Source: Angiostrongylus vasorum (Eukaryota; Nematoda; Chromadorea; Rhabditida; Metastrongylidae). From it: a stretch of 64,000 nt of DNA. The position numbers and the translations under genes are program-made. Shown here piece after piece: positions 12,105 through 24,400 of the stretch (positions are counted from its first letter, which is position 1; every line of letters begins with the position of its first letter). The notes beneath the pieces are model-generated. The model was given only the letters and a program-made list of their open reading frames with translations, had not been told where the DNA came from and did not search any database. The DNA lies in NCBI GenBank assembly GCA_018806985.1, contig JADANN010000458.1, positions 682,001-746,000 on the forward strand, in the 5' to 3' direction.

Positions 12105-12215
12105 CAACACCAACAACAACGACAACGACAACGAAGACCTGTACCAACCTCGCATCAGCTAAAGAAAAGAAGATCAGTTTATAAGACCACATAAATAAAT
12201 ATGTAGAGAAAAGCT

Positions 12216-12770
12216 TCTCATTGCCCACGCCATGTTTCATATCTGATATTTGTTCTACACAAGTCAACGAATGAATACAAAAAGTGCGGCAAAAGCTAGG
12301 TGTATCAAAGAAGCAAGTGAAAAGGAAATGCATTAGAAGGAAGGATGCATTTTGTCCATTTTGCCCACCCATCCACCCACAGGCACACGCATCTCCATAT
12401 CCACACACATAACATGCAGTGCATCTCGGGCGTATTAATTAATATTAATTGCGAAGCTATGTCTTAAGCTAAAAGAAGTCCTGCTCTTTATTACAAGTGT
12501 GTCTAGAAAACGAACTCTTTAATTGTACTTGAATTGTTTCACCCAAAACATGAGAGGGAACGGATACACTATTTTCACCCACCCATATAAGTACGATGCA
12601 TCATATGGATTAAGTCAAAGCAAAAGTGCTTCAAGTCACTGAGAAGCATACATGAGCCCTGGTTGAAGTATTGTAGCAATCTGTTACTTTTCTTAATAAA
12701 AATTACTTGATTTCAAAACCGACTTTTCCTTTAACCCTCGGTATGACCGATCAGTATGTAATCTTTCTTT
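12216..12770. other. unassigned sequence
   Basis: No gene or named repeat was recognised. A long minus-strand open frame at 12,031-12,408 is mostly antisense to the repetitive PLE end and is not believed to be coding. Confidence 0.4.
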
Positions 12771-12774
12771 GATA

Positions 12775-13693
12775 AGCTTACACGAGGTTGATAAATAGTC
12801 TTTTATTCGGCTAAGGTTTCGACAGTTTCGTCTTCACCTAAGCCGATGATCCGAGTCGATGGTCGAAAAACTACTGGAGGCAGCAAACGCAATGTGATAA
12901 TCATCCACTGGGGCCCAGATAATTGCGCGAATAGAAAGGAACTGAAGAAGATTACCTACGACGTGTACTCCGATATCTACCATAGCTACATCTACCGCGC
13001 TCCACATTAGGTCAGAGAAGATGAATATGTCGGTTGTCCATATGTTTATTCCTTCAGAAATCGGCTATACCATCTCGTCGATAACGTGCACATCCGAGTT
13101 AGACTCAAGAGTCCTCACTAACACAGTGACTCAGCTTTTCATAGGATATCTTCCAATCTCAAATTTCAAGTTCCCCCAAAAAATAGATAGCGGACACCGC
13201 TGTGTTGTTGCTCAAAAAGGAAGACTTAGACGAGGTCGGTAACTACCTCTTAGTGCTTGTAATTGCTGTCGTCTAGAAGCTCCTCACGTGAGTCGTAGTC
13301 AACAGAACTGAATGAACAATGGATTAATGGTAATCATCAGACTAAGGATTTCGAGAAAAGCTGATAGTAGTCGAACTGCTGAACGACTAATTGTCCCCAT
13401 AAAAGGAACAATTTTGCTTGACAATCGACTATGTGCGATCCTTTATCTTGGAGGTGAGATCATGCCAATTCAGCACGACAACCGTCCAATTTGAAAGGGC
13501 GGGACCGTGTGAAATTCACTTGTGCTGTGCTCCATTCTACACCGTTCGCCTCGATACGACCACTGCGAAGACCTACTTCATAAGAAAAGCGAACGGTTGT
13601 GAACACTCTACTTGAATCACCGTAGCTTTGAGGAAGGCGACACCATCAAAACTCCTGCCACAAAAAATTTGTAACAACCTCGTGTAGCTTCAG
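12775..13693. mobile_element. small inverted-repeat element, PLE-related relic
   Basis: The left end (12,777-12,840, minus sense) and right end (13,625-13,693, plus sense) are mirror images at low identity. Both carry AACCTCGTGTA at the outer edge and a GAGGAAGGCGAC-like or GTGAAGACGAAAC-like block inside, echoing the hammerhead layout of the PLE ends. A related plus-strand copy lies at about 53,560-53,720. The interior has no recognised coding domain. It may be an old non-autonomous PLE derivative with the same mirror architecture as the larger elements. Confidence 0.4.
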
Positions 13694-14499
13694 TAAATCA
13701 AGAGATAGGATGTGCATTCGACTTAGCTGAAGAAGGAACGACCATGGAGACTTCACAATCAAGATCTCCCATCTCAATGCATAATAATCTTTAATGAGCG
13801 ACGTAACAACCTCACAACCAGAATTTTATTAGTCCATAATGATTTTAACATTTGAGAAATAGTAAAGTTCGACACGGCAATACACCTTTCCAAAATTATT
13901 TACAACCACTCTCTAAAACACTGTGGATACTGCAATGGGATACCACAGGTTTCAAACTCGGTAGCCTGTAACCCTGTAACTCCACGATCTTCGCTTTACT
14001 GACAGTGTATACCACGAAAGACAATCAAAAAAGAGTAAAACGGAACTACGAACGTCGTTCCGATTGACTTCGACAATGTAGTTGAAAACGCTGTCCGTGA
14101 GGAACGCATCCAATCCTAAATCAACAAGATGAAGGACTAAGATTCAGGCCTGAAGCGTCGATGTTATAGCGAAGAGGACAAAGAACACCCTGGCTCCATC
14201 TAGTTTTTCGACTCAGCAACCGCACTGCAATCCCACCTTATTGGACGGACTACTAATAGTTTGTTGCTCTACGTGATATTCCACACAAGTTCTAGACATA
14301 ACTCGTTGCCCCGCCTACGCAGACGACTAGAAATCAAAGCCGTTTCTGAATACGTCTACATAACGAAAGCATGGTGATGAATCTTCACGACAACCCCTGG
14401 ATAGAGCACCACAGTAACAATGTCCCACCAGATGTCTAGTCAATGACTCAATCTTCTTTTCCAAAAGAATATCCTAGATATTATGATGCCTTAATAAAA
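13694..14499. other. unassigned sequence
   Basis: Nothing recognised between the small inverted-repeat element and the next S2 copy. Confidence 0.35.
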
Positions 14500-14705
14500 C
14501 GAGCAGAATCCGATCGATCCCTGAGGAATGCGCTATGCATATCTGGCCTTTACAGTGACTCGCGCTGGCGTACCGATGTATCGAGCCAGTGCTGCTATAC
14601 TGCCAAACAAGTATTGTACCAATTTGCCGACCTCGGATGGATGAACGGCTTGGTGGGCCTGGGACGCGTGACCCATTTCCTTGTGTTGCAGGCGCCTCCG
14701 ACCAC
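14500..14705 (-). repeat. S2 SINE copy, head lost
   Basis: Minus-oriented S2 body with CCGATGTATCGAGCCAGTGC and CAAGTATTGTACCAATTTGC blocks. The tRNA-like head, expected near 14,700, is replaced by unrelated sequence. Confidence 0.65.
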
Positions 14706-14823
14706 AAGTTGGCGTAGTAAACGGCGCAAGCATACAAATAATAATAACATAACAACTAATAATAATAGACGATGATAATTACAGTAACAATTGGCAACAA
14801 CAATAGACATATAAGTAACTATC

Positions 14824-14852
14824 ACATATATATGTATATGTGTATATATATG

Positions 14853-14903
<51 letters not shown>

Positions 14904-14953
14904 GCATATGTATGTATACTACACAATGTATTTTACAAAGCAAAACAAAAACA

Positions 14954-14990
<37 letters not shown>
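14824..14990. repeat. TA-rich microsatellite cluster
   Basis: Imperfect (TA)n with interspersed TATG and CATA units at 14,824-14,920, and a purer (AT)n run at about 14,956-14,990. Open frames reading alternating Ile/Tyr are artefacts of this repeat. Confidence 0.9.
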
Positions 14991-14993
<3 letters not shown>

Positions 14994-15639
14994 CGTATAT
15001 ATCACCTGCATATGTAGTCTGGGATAATCTCAGCTTCAACTTCAAATGTACTTGTGTTAATATTGAACTCAATTATTTGAAACAAAAATCATTAGTATCA
15101 ACATATAACAGTATATAGGTATGATTAGCTCACCACAGTGAAATGCTAGGCGTAAGCGCTAAGCCTAAGCCAACCCCAAACTGCTTATAGTCAGCAAGGA
15201 ACGTATCTCGAGCAATAAGGACATTCTGTAAGCAGAACGCCGTGCATTACGACACAATGGCACCACGGAGAACTCTTAAAGTAGCTAACATGGTACATAA
15301 ACAACTTCTCGACGCTTTATCAGAGACCATATTTATTTCTTACCGAAGAGTAATAAATAACGCAAACCCACAAGTACCATGGATTCCATATTCAAAAAAG
15401 AACCTGTTAGAAAATCAAGCACTACAGATACTGCAGAGAAATTAAAATATAACCTTAACGTCGCTGTTTACTGTACACGTATAAGGAAAATAACTTTCAT
15501 TCGAGGAATTTCATAGCCAATATGAACCAGAGAAATTGAACGAGCTAAGTGAGAAGTATAGAAAGGTCACTATAAGATGTACGCAAAGCGCTCAAATCAC
15601 AATCACATATAAGGATAGACCATACTGAAATGAGGAACA

Positions 15640-15862
15640 TCACGAAATCACTTGCTTACTCTCATCTGCTGGCGTGGCAGCATGACTTCCTCCTCGAGCT
15701 GCGCTCGACAGATGATCAATTGAAGTAGAAGCAGCCATTTTTGCCTAAGATAAAAACAGTAACCATGGTAGAAAAAAACAGGAAGAAAACTATATAGCAG
15801 TTTGGTATATACAGTCCAAAAGACTGACTCTCCACAAAACTCGGCATTAATGAGACGTATAG

Positions 15863-15918
<56 letters not shown>

Positions 15919-17551
15919 TATATACGTGTATACACACATATATACACCTATACATGTATACAAACATATGTATTCACATGTATACTGCTAGGGTAAAAAA
16001 ACTGGCCGAGAGAACGGAAGAAGAGCCCGCAATGGGCCTCGATCGTGCAGTGCATTGCATATGAGCCCACGGAAAGGGTAGACCCGGATTCGAGGCTGAT
16101 CTAGGGTCCGAGTTTTGCAAATATCTGAGCATCGCCGTGGTTGTGCTCCACATAATACTCTGTCACGAAGAAATTATAGGTGGTCAATAAAAAGTTGAAC
16201 ATTGTGATTTTAACTGAACATTCAATTCAAATGGGCCCAATGCCGATTTGTGCTCCCAAGATCATTCCCGTTGACGAGTGATTGCTGATAGCACCGTTAG
16301 GATAAAAAACTGGCTGAGAGAAAAGCAAAACGAGGGTCTCGTTGATGCAGTGGTTATCATGTGAACCCTGGGAAAGGGCAGTCACACGTTCGAAGCTGGC
16401 CTGAGGTCCGAATTTTGCAAATGAGTCAGCATATTGTTGTTGTACATTACGATGTAGCCATAAGCTCTCACACACCTTATAAATAAAAATACTACGAGTA
16501 TACAAGAAAAATCAACATTGTAAATCTATCAATACAATAAAACTGATGCATTGCTTACACTGGTATACGCCGTTCCCAGCTTTGATTCGAATGATTTGAA
16601 TAGGGAGGAATTGCGCATGTCATTCCATTTATGTTTCACAGTATCGGCAGTTGCAGCAGCAACTTCAGACGTCTTTTGGAATCTGTAAATTATAGATGTT
16701 TCGACTACACACCAGTGAGCCTAAAATCTATATTTAGTACGATTTAGGCTTCTAACAATACCACGATCCACCACCGTCCTGGTATCAAACTAGTCATGGT
16801 GGTAAATCTCGCCCTGATCCACAAGGGTGGCGATTGCCTGTGGAGGTGATCTGGAGCAGCCTTTGGCCAGGCTGGCCTCGGAACCCCAGGGAAACACAAT
16901 GGCTAAACCAGCAAAACTCCAAAAAATGAAGAATATGCATGGGTCCGAACAACCAGTGAGGACAGCCCGTCCAAGCTTCCAACAAACGCGCTGACATCAC
17001 TTGTCAATGTCTTCATATCCACTAAAACACCGAGTTACAGTGCATTATCAACTTCGAAGAAAATGCTGTTCATTTCCAAACAAATGTCCTAATCCTCAAG
17101 CAAACTCGGACGCTTGTTGGATTGAACAGATACAACACCTGACTTCAGTATTAAATTTGATGTAAGATGATGTGTGTAAATTTAGAACGTCCGTTAGGGA
17201 ATAGGACAGACATGGTAAGTGTAGTAACATACGCTTCAGTATCGGTAACAGCTTTAAGTCCTTTGTTAATATCGTTTCCAAGTTCGACCAAAGGATTAAG
17301 TCCTAATTTACGCTTGATCTCCGAGGCATGTTTTTGACGGGCCACAAGAACCTGCTTGAGGGTCTGAATCTCTTCTTCGGTCTGGAAAAAGACAAGAAAT
17401 ATAGGACAAAAAATAGCTCCAGTTGTTGCAAACCGTACTTTCATGCGTTACCTTTCTTAATTCGTCCTTAAGAAGGGCGATTTCTGCATCACTTAGCTGC
17501 GATTCGCCGTTGTACGTGTCGAACACAGAGTCGGCGGCTGCAAGAACCTTT
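15640..17551 (-). CDS. TPD52-family coiled-coil protein, four 3' exons
   Basis: Four minus-strand exons join in phase: 17,551-17,452, 17,381-17,233 (donor GC|GTATGT), 16,682-16,559 and 15,744-15,640, ending in TGA. The joined product carries hallmarks of tumour protein D52 family members. An acidic helix with SDAEIALLKDELRK leads into a coiled coil, EEEIQTLKQVLVARQ, and KRKLGLNPLVELG matches the family's KRxLGLxxLxEL block. The third exon gives FQKTSE, then DMRNSSLFKSFESKLG, matching the family's MRNSxTFKSFExxxG signature. The last exon gives a Ser/Ala-rich tail. The family are small cytosolic dimerising proteins linked to vesicle trafficking. The first visible exon starts in phase 2, so at least one upstream exon with the start codon lies above 17,551 and was not found. 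The third intron holds a (TA)n tract and two S4 copies. Confidence 0.85.
15866..15916. repeat. (TA)n microsatellite in TPD52-like intron side
   Basis: A near-pure TA run of about 50 bases in the intron upstream of the last TPD52-like exon. Confidence 0.9.
15990..16165 (+). repeat. S4 SINE copy
   Basis: Starts near GCTAGGGTAAAAAAACTGGC. It contains a B-box-like CCCGGATTCGAGGCTG and CTAGGGTCCGAGTTTTGCAA. It lies in the third TPD52-like intron, just before a second S4 copy in the same orientation. Confidence 0.6.
16270..16450 (+). repeat. S4 SINE copy
   Basis: Same orientation as the copy about 280 bases upstream. It has TAGGATAAAAAACTGGCTGA, then GATGCAGTGGTTATC and ACGTTCGAAGCTGGCC, then TCCGAATTTTGCAAATGAGT. 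A fragment of S4-like sequence precedes it. Confidence 0.65.
16750..16985 (+). repeat. S1 SINE copy, 5'-truncated
   Basis: Begins at the CCACCACCGTCCTGGTATCA block and keeps the tail CCGTCCAAGCTTCCAA. It lies in a TPD52-like intron, antisense to that gene. Confidence 0.7.
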
Positions 17552-17939
17552 CTGAGAAACACAGAAGCAGGTTACAAACCGAGCTACTTAGCTCACTTGA
17601 CAAGAAGTCAAGATTTAACATACTGATCAGATATTAAGAGCGAAAAAATAGACTTTTCCTGTACATGCAGATTGCACTCTAAACCTTAATTTGATCAGTA
17701 ACCCCTAAACAGGTGAGAGGGAGAGGGGAATGCTAGTCGATTCCAAATCGTCTTCAAGAGTTGAAAGTTTAGTCCAGAAAATCTTAACAAGTTGTCTTTT
17801 CCTAGCTCTAATGGCAAAGCTAAAGTTGCCCATGGTCTACTTTTTCCGAAAACGGTGAAAAAAAACTTTGATATCGAGGGTGTAACATACACGAATGAAG
17901 ACTTTATTAGCGCCTGCTTGAGTTATTAATGAGTTAAAA

Positions 17940-18205
17940 GGATAAACTTTTTGGCGTTGATCAATCCCTGAGGGATGCGCCATGCATTCGACTTCGTTAA
18001 GCATCGTTGGAGGTGACTGAATGCATATCTGGCCTTCATAATGACTTGCGGTGGCCTGCTCATGTATCGACCCAGTGCTACTATCCTCCCAGACAAGTCT
18101 CGTACCAGTTTATCAAATCCGGAAGAATGGAAGGCTTGGCGGGCCAGGAGCGTGGGGATCGATTCCATGTTTTGCAGGGCGCCTCCAACTACTGCGCCAT
18201 ATGAG
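17940..18205 (-). repeat. S2 SINE copy, full length
   Basis: Complete in minus orientation. The tail side is GGCGTTGATCAATCCCTGAG near 17,952. The head is near 18,200, with GATTCCATGTTTTGCAGGGC and CTACTGCGCCATATGAG (the A box read backwards). Frames on both strands exceed 80 codons and are repeat-derived. Confidence 0.75.
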
Positions 18206-20284
18206 CCTATTATGGGATTAACGTGGTTAAAAGACATTCGATATCTTGCTACACCGTTCGAAAAGGAGTCTTATAAAAATTATCATCACCGTCATATCAT
18301 TGCATAATAAGTCAGTAAGGCTCACATTCCATTGCAGGTGTTGCCATAAGTAGTTGATGGATGGCGGTCCGGATGGCGTCAATCAACTGGAAGTTTGATA
18401 ATCAATAATTCTGGGGCACTAGGCGCCCAAACTGGGATAAAAACTAACGACGACATATATCAATAACCGGTGAACGGAGAGATTTTCTCACCGCTACCAA
18501 CAGTAAAAACGACACACAACAATCTGAACAACACAAGAGAGCACTTTTTTGAAAGTGTAGGACAGAACGGGGTTCAAGAGTGGAACGACCCCGGCGTCTG
18601 GGTTGACTTCTGTCCTTCGAAAAGGCAACAAGCATGACTTCGACAATGGCCAAGCACTGCTTACACCAAACACCAAACAGTAAACAAACTAGTTAGGGTG
18701 AATGTCGCGCTCAGACTTGTCATTCTTTGCTTTTTGGTCCTTCACAGATAACTTACACTAAGCATTCAGTAAGGTTGACTGCTACTTAAATGTTATTTCG
18801 CACAAGTAATAACGCTAAATTCGTGCATAGATATCTAAGTTAAAAGCTATAATTTAACCATGTAGCCAGATTTGTCTCTACTTTGCTCAAACGTCCGAGC
18901 ATGCTCACCTAGCAGATCGATGTAGGAAACAAATCTACAATACGACTGGGCAGCACTAACTGGACAGGTTAAAACTGAGTTGAGCTATGAATGGCAAGTG
19001 AATGCGTTAAATCAGAAACTATGTCGGTTTCAAATGAGCACATCACATACGGGCATCCCTCCATGCCGGCATGACACGTCGACAACAACCTATGTACTCA
19101 CAGCTGGCGAAGAACAGTGAGATCATGACGCTCTGAATAAAGTGATATGAATGACTATCGATTTTAAGCCAGCCGAACCAAAAACATTACCAAAGCCGAA
19201 GAGAGAACTACTCCGTCAACATATCACGAAGCGATGTGGAGGCACGAGAAACGCCTTCATAGGAAGGCTGGAAAACACGCATTTCCGAAACAAGTGGCTC
19301 TCAAAGTGTAGAGAAATGGTATTGCAGAGTAAGCCATAAGTTTAAAAAGACCTAGAAGAACCTTTAGAGGAAAGAAAAACGCACCAAAACCATAAACCGT
19401 GCGCAGACATACCTCGTCAATCGATTGTGATCAGTAAAGAAATAAGGATATAAGTCCTCAAGAAAAAGAATTCCCAAGAAATGTCTCGCTTAAGAACCAA
19501 TACCACAACACTTAACGTTATGTGATGACGATGGAAATACCAATCAAAATGGCGCCAAGCCATTCCTGCAAGATCCGCTGTTTGCTATTTCCATGGAAAA
19601 ATATGGAGTCTTGTGCGAACAGAACATCTATGTCGAAATGGGTTCAGCTTCATAACAGATGTCTAGAAACCCACTGCTTATCGTGGGTAGATGGTGGAAA
19701 CATCAGCGCTCTTCAATCGCTACCCTTCGAAAATCTGCCGCTCGATGACCACCAACGCGATTCGTATATAGTCGACAATCTAGGGAAACAGTGACTGCTC
19801 GTGCCGAGGCGAAGTGAAAGTCGATTCAAAGGAGAAATGAGAGAATCCCCTGGAAGCAGGCACTCCAGAACAACACTGTGACGTCTCGAAGGCACCGGCA
19901 ATGACGGCAGTCACCCACACTTGGAACACCGGTTCCTCAGGGAGCACAGGACTTAAGAGAGAAAGAAGAGAAGCTAGAAAAATGTCGTGTTGGAATGGTC
20001 ATTACATCTAAGCGCTTAAGAAAACAAGACCAGCATTAAGGGTCAGACGACGATAAAAACAAGGAAATGTGGGAAATATGCGAACGAATGAGAGATGACC
20101 TGGAAACTGATGTGCTTCCAGACGCATAAGGACAAGGATTCTTACTGTGAAAAGTGGAACCACAGCAACGCAGTCGGAAAATCGATTGATCCTATTAAAC
20201 TAAAGGAAATGACTGCAATGTCAGTGGAGAGAAATTTTAGACTCATTCAACCGAGGGAGATGCAGCAATTGAAAGTCAACTGAT
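18206..20284. other. unassigned sequence with scattered open frames
   Basis: Several plus-strand frames of 60-90 codons (19,151-19,339, 19,522-19,794, 20,095-20,283) are rich in Lys, Glu and Met and could be decayed retroelement gag-like sequence. No zinc knuckle, protease or other diagnostic motif is visible, so no family is claimed. A minus-strand frame at 18,444-18,653 could be a 5' exon of the TPD52-like gene but has no matching donor. Confidence 0.3.
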
Positions 20285-20405
20285 CGGCAGTCGGAAGGGC
20301 GGAAACGCAGCGAGCCGGTCGCGACCGCCGCACACGGCGGCTCCGCACGCCACGCGCATTTGCAGGGAGGTCCGCGGCCCGCCTTCGCCCGTGGCCCTTA
20401 CGCAG
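20285..20405. other. GC-rich island of unknown nature
   Basis: About 120 bases of strikingly GC-rich DNA (CGCGACCGCCGCACACGGCG and neighbours) in AT-rich surroundings. It is open in more than one frame, as GC-rich DNA usually is. It could be an exon, a structured RNA fragment or transferred sequence; none of these is supported by a motif I recognise. Confidence 0.4.
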
Positions 20406-20751
20406 TGTGGTTTTAAAGTGTTGAGTTAAGCGATTACTTTGTTTCTCTCAAGGCGTACGAACTATCAAGTCCGCCGGAAGATCGACTTTCGATTCTCGGC
20501 CTTAATTAACCCATAATTGACTGGCTGCTTTTTCTGGAGAGTTCCTGTGATCATGTGGGGTACAGCGGCGTAGGCTTCAATGAGGGTGCTTTGTTTCTCA
20601 GTCATCTGGCCAAAGAACGGAGTTTCCATTCATTCTGTCGTCTATTCACTGAAAAACAGTAGTTCTGCTTAATGAGACGCTTGTTGATATCCGTAAATTA
20701 AGGCATAGTGTTAACGGAAATATGGCTTCTTGCCATTACCACCGCCTAGTT

Positions 20752-21082
20752 TGGATGCTGGTCGAATACTTACTTACTAGGATACCTAGATGGCCCGCTT
20801 CGGTTGTTGCAGGGGCCCCAGCATAATTTCCTTTCTCTCGGATTTTTGCTGATTTAGCCACTGTGGTTCCCTGAAGTCCCGAGATCAGCCGGGCCAAAGT
20901 CTGCCCCAAGTCCTCACCACCACAAGCATTCGCTGCCATTGTGGATCAGAGGTAGACTTGCCAACACGCGCTACTTTGGTACCAGGACAGTGGTGGAACC
21001 TGGTATTGGTTTACTCTTGGCTAGGTTTCTCGACGGAAATGCCGGCCTCGTTCTCAGCTTGGGAAACCCTGCAGGTCGAATA
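20752..21082 (-). repeat. S1 SINE copy
   Basis: Minus-oriented, with the tail ACTTACTTACTAGGATACCT at the left edge and the TTTACTCTTGGCTAGG block near 21,010. The 5' end (TTACCACCTC) is missing. Trinucleotide slippage is seen in the tail. Confidence 0.75.
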
Positions 21083-21466
21083 CAGTAGTGGTAAGGATGG
21101 AAGTAGTTAAGTACGTAATATTTACCACTTATTGTTGTACCCGTCACTCCAGAGAAAGCTACGTCGACCTAGTCTTCTATAGAGTTATGTGTCGAGAATT
21201 TCTTTATTTACTTTCAATCTGCACAATGTATCCTTTCTTTATGTTGGTCACAACCGTCTTGTCACTTCTTGCAAAGCACTCTACATTGCTTGTTGAAGTG
21301 CGAGAAACGTTTGAGACAGAGGAACAGACACTGGGAGAGCTGTGTCGTCCCACTAGAAGCAGGGCGGAACGGACGACATGCATGGATTTAGAGTTCGGCT
21401 TGCTGTTTCCGTTGTCGTTCTACAAGAAAGCACGACTCAACCTCATGCTGTTTTTTAAAATTGCAG

Positions 21467-24400
21467 AGTCTGCACCTTGGAAGGAGTGCGGATCAAACTG
21501 CAACTATGGTTTGAGATGTCGAAGAGAGTGAAACGTTGCAAGCTTCAGGATAGAAACACGGTAAGCCTTACAAGTGTGCTATGAGAGTAAGAGATTTCAT
21601 AAGTATTCCTGAGTAATCCTTGATTAATTAGTAGCAGTCTGATAGTGCCGTCACCATAAGTGACCATGGTGAAGCTCCACCTCAGTTGGTCTACATGGAA
21701 GAACAGGATCGACAATTGTGGGTGGATTTCATCTCTGAAGCAAGTGAGTCCACCTTATAAGAATTGAATGTCTTCTTTCCATGAAGAGTTGTACGTCTAA
21801 GTATAGCTTCCATCTGAATGGTAACTGAGGGTTTTCTTGCTTTGGAGGTCATGGGATAGGCGTGCTAAGGATGTTCCCACTTATAGCTGCCGTAGTGTGC
21901 TTAGGTGGCTAGCGAGACGGCAGCTGTTTTTTGGTCCAGTGTAATTTTTGGCTGAGCTGCAGGGTGATAAGGTTGAAGCCTTCAGTTTAGGAAAACCTGG
22001 ATATAATGTCCACACCGCATTGTGGCTCAATACCTAAGAACACTTCTTAGCTGCGATGAGGCGGCAAACTCTTGGGCGAAACTCATTGTGTTACTCAGTT
22101 TTTGTCTCAAGTATGTACCGTTTTTCAGGATTTCGAGTCAGGGATTCGCTTCTGGAGACTGATTCTGTCTTCTCATTATTGCAGAGCCTGTGTGCTCTTC
22201 TGAATCACCGTTGGAAAGCATCCTTGAAACAAAACCTTTTAGTAGAGTTCTTCCGATGTATGGCTAAACACGGCATTCCGTTTCGATACGTTGTTTGGTC
22301 TGCTACTAGCAAATTTCTCTTTAGAGAGGAATACCTTGAGAAATATATTCCTACAATGAATGTCAAGCTTTTGTAAGTTTTCAACAATTTCTATTTCCTT
22401 ACTAATAGAGGTTTAGGCAGCAAAGTGCCTTAATTTGCAATGAGTTACAATGTGGTATCTAAGTATGGCTCTACGCCTAATCGTGGCTGGGAGTGTTCCT
22501 AGGTGTCGGGTTGCGATATACAGCGGGGAGATTCATCCCCCCAGCAGTCTCCCAAGCTGAGAGAGAAGTCCGACGTTTCTATCAAGAAGCCCAGCTAAGA
22601 GTAAACTAGCACCAAGATCCACCGCCGTCCTGGTATCAAACTAGTCGCATGGTGGCAAATCTCCCTCTGATCCACAAAGGCGGCGGCTGCCTGGGGTGGT
22701 GACCACCTGGGGCAGACTGGTCAGGCTGACCTCGGGACTCTATGGGCACCATAATGGCTAAACCAGTATAAGTCCGAAAAGTGGGAATTTTGCTGTGATC
22801 CGCACAACGAGTGACGACAGGCCATTCAAGTATCAAGTATCTTGAGTAAAACAGTAAGAATGTTGAACTTGATACCTAGTTCTGACACTACTTTGAAAAC
22901 TGGGCTCTGAAATTGCATAACCTTCTTTACAACACAGTGGTGCTTTTTTCAATAGCTACATACCTCTTCATCTTAAGTTCGCCTATTCATCTAATATTGA
23001 TCCTAAATCCTAATCCTAAATACTAGAGGTTAAAGTTCAAGTCCATGAATATAACCTCGTAGCGTTCTCTGTTAAGAAATGTTTTTTTAGTTTTCCGGGA
23101 TTTGTCTTGCCTTGAAGATAGACTACGATCCTACATTTGGGGTTTCCACCATATTCAGATGGGTACGATTACGACCACATCTCGAGCACCTTCTTTACTG
23201 TAAGTACAGTTTTTCTCGTCTTATCATGCTTCAGTTAAAAGAATGCTAGGAAACCTGGTTACGTTTAGGTGTTTCGCTTAATAGATTCCATTCGTAATAA
23301 AGCGGTTTGTGTTACATTTTTCAGCTCATCAAAAGAGTCTGCAAATATTTCCACAATGAGGTATCAACTTTGCTATGCTTGTAGAAGCCTCAACTATAGA
23401 GCGGTTGTGGCTAGTTTAGGTGAGCCAACCTACTCGATTCCCCCTTTGTGATGTTTCATATTTTTTTGGCAAACATTTCGACCAATTTGCAGCGTTCACA
23501 AGATCCTGATCTATTAATCTGAACTGAAAATGAGTGACATAATCAGTTGCGCTTTGTTGATGAAATTGCGATTTATAACCATAATGATGCTGAGATATTT
23601 GCAAAACTCCAGACCGCTGGTGTCTGCGGTGGGGACCGAACACCTTATTACCCTTTTCGGGGGTTTAAGCGCTCACCACCTCACTATGCGAATCCTTCGT
23701 TTCGCCTTTCTCTCAGCCGTGTTTTTAACCTGTTGAAGTTATCATAAATTATGATTGTTGCGTAAATTCCATTAATTCTTTCAAATAGACTGCGTTCTAA
23801 AATCATTGTTGTAGCGAATTCCGAAGTTCTCCGTATGACCTCGGAAAGGATTGAAGGACCTAGAGAACATCACCATGGCATAGCTTACAACATTCAACAT
23901 GTGATTTATTTCGATAGCCCCTTAGTGATATGGGTGGCAGTGCAAGCGACATTGGCAATGAAGCATGTGAGTTCATTGCTAGTTTCGAATAGGGGCTTTA
24001 GACTAGGTCAATCTTCTTTCTTTTATTAAAAAATTGTTTCTCTTTATATAGTATTTCGAAGCGGTAATTTATTCAGTGCATTAAAAATTGAGCTACCCTT
24101 CCTGACTTCTCTATTAAGGACTCAAAATTTCGACGTATGTGGTCGACTTGTAATGTTGGCAACAATGCAGAGCTTAATATACACGACAACGGCGTGGGTT
24201 TACCATATATTTATTTTTCCTTCTGTCAGTCGGATTTGTTTCTGATAAAAAAATGTTGCGCTATAAAAATCTACAGCATCTGCGAAACGCGATCTCACAG
24301 TAAATGATGACTGAGAGTCAGAAGAGAATACTGGGAAGGTGTTGAGCGACAATGCTGAAAAGTAGTTGTCAGATTTGTCCATTGAAATAGAAAGAACTGA

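Larger units (their letters stand above)
10912..12215 (+). mobile_element. Penelope-like element, 5'-truncated 3' half
   Basis: The copy starts inside the RT just downstream of the catalytic YxDD position. It continues through the RT thumb (TREKPTENWLPFLNIQI) and the linker to a GIY-YIG endonuclease. Near 11,530-11,600 the endonuclease reads IIYLISCNECGEEYIG, with the upstream Cys pair typical of PLE endonucleases (CMICPNGRDGDC). Several frameshifts break the frame, including one right after YIG. A hammerhead-like motif with a mutated core lies at 12,058-12,104, followed by an ACAACAACGACAACGACAAC-rich end. It closely resembles the copies at 49-52 kb and represents the same subfamily. Confidence 0.8.

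Noticed and set aside
14772..15072. Long open frames on both strands with alternating Ile/Tyr
   Set aside because: They are translations of (TA)n microsatellite; the same happens at 15.8, 37.3 and 47.8 kb.
15242..15445. 67-codon plus-strand frame
   Set aside because: No family motif and no splice support; it may be retroelement debris, but it was too weak to list.
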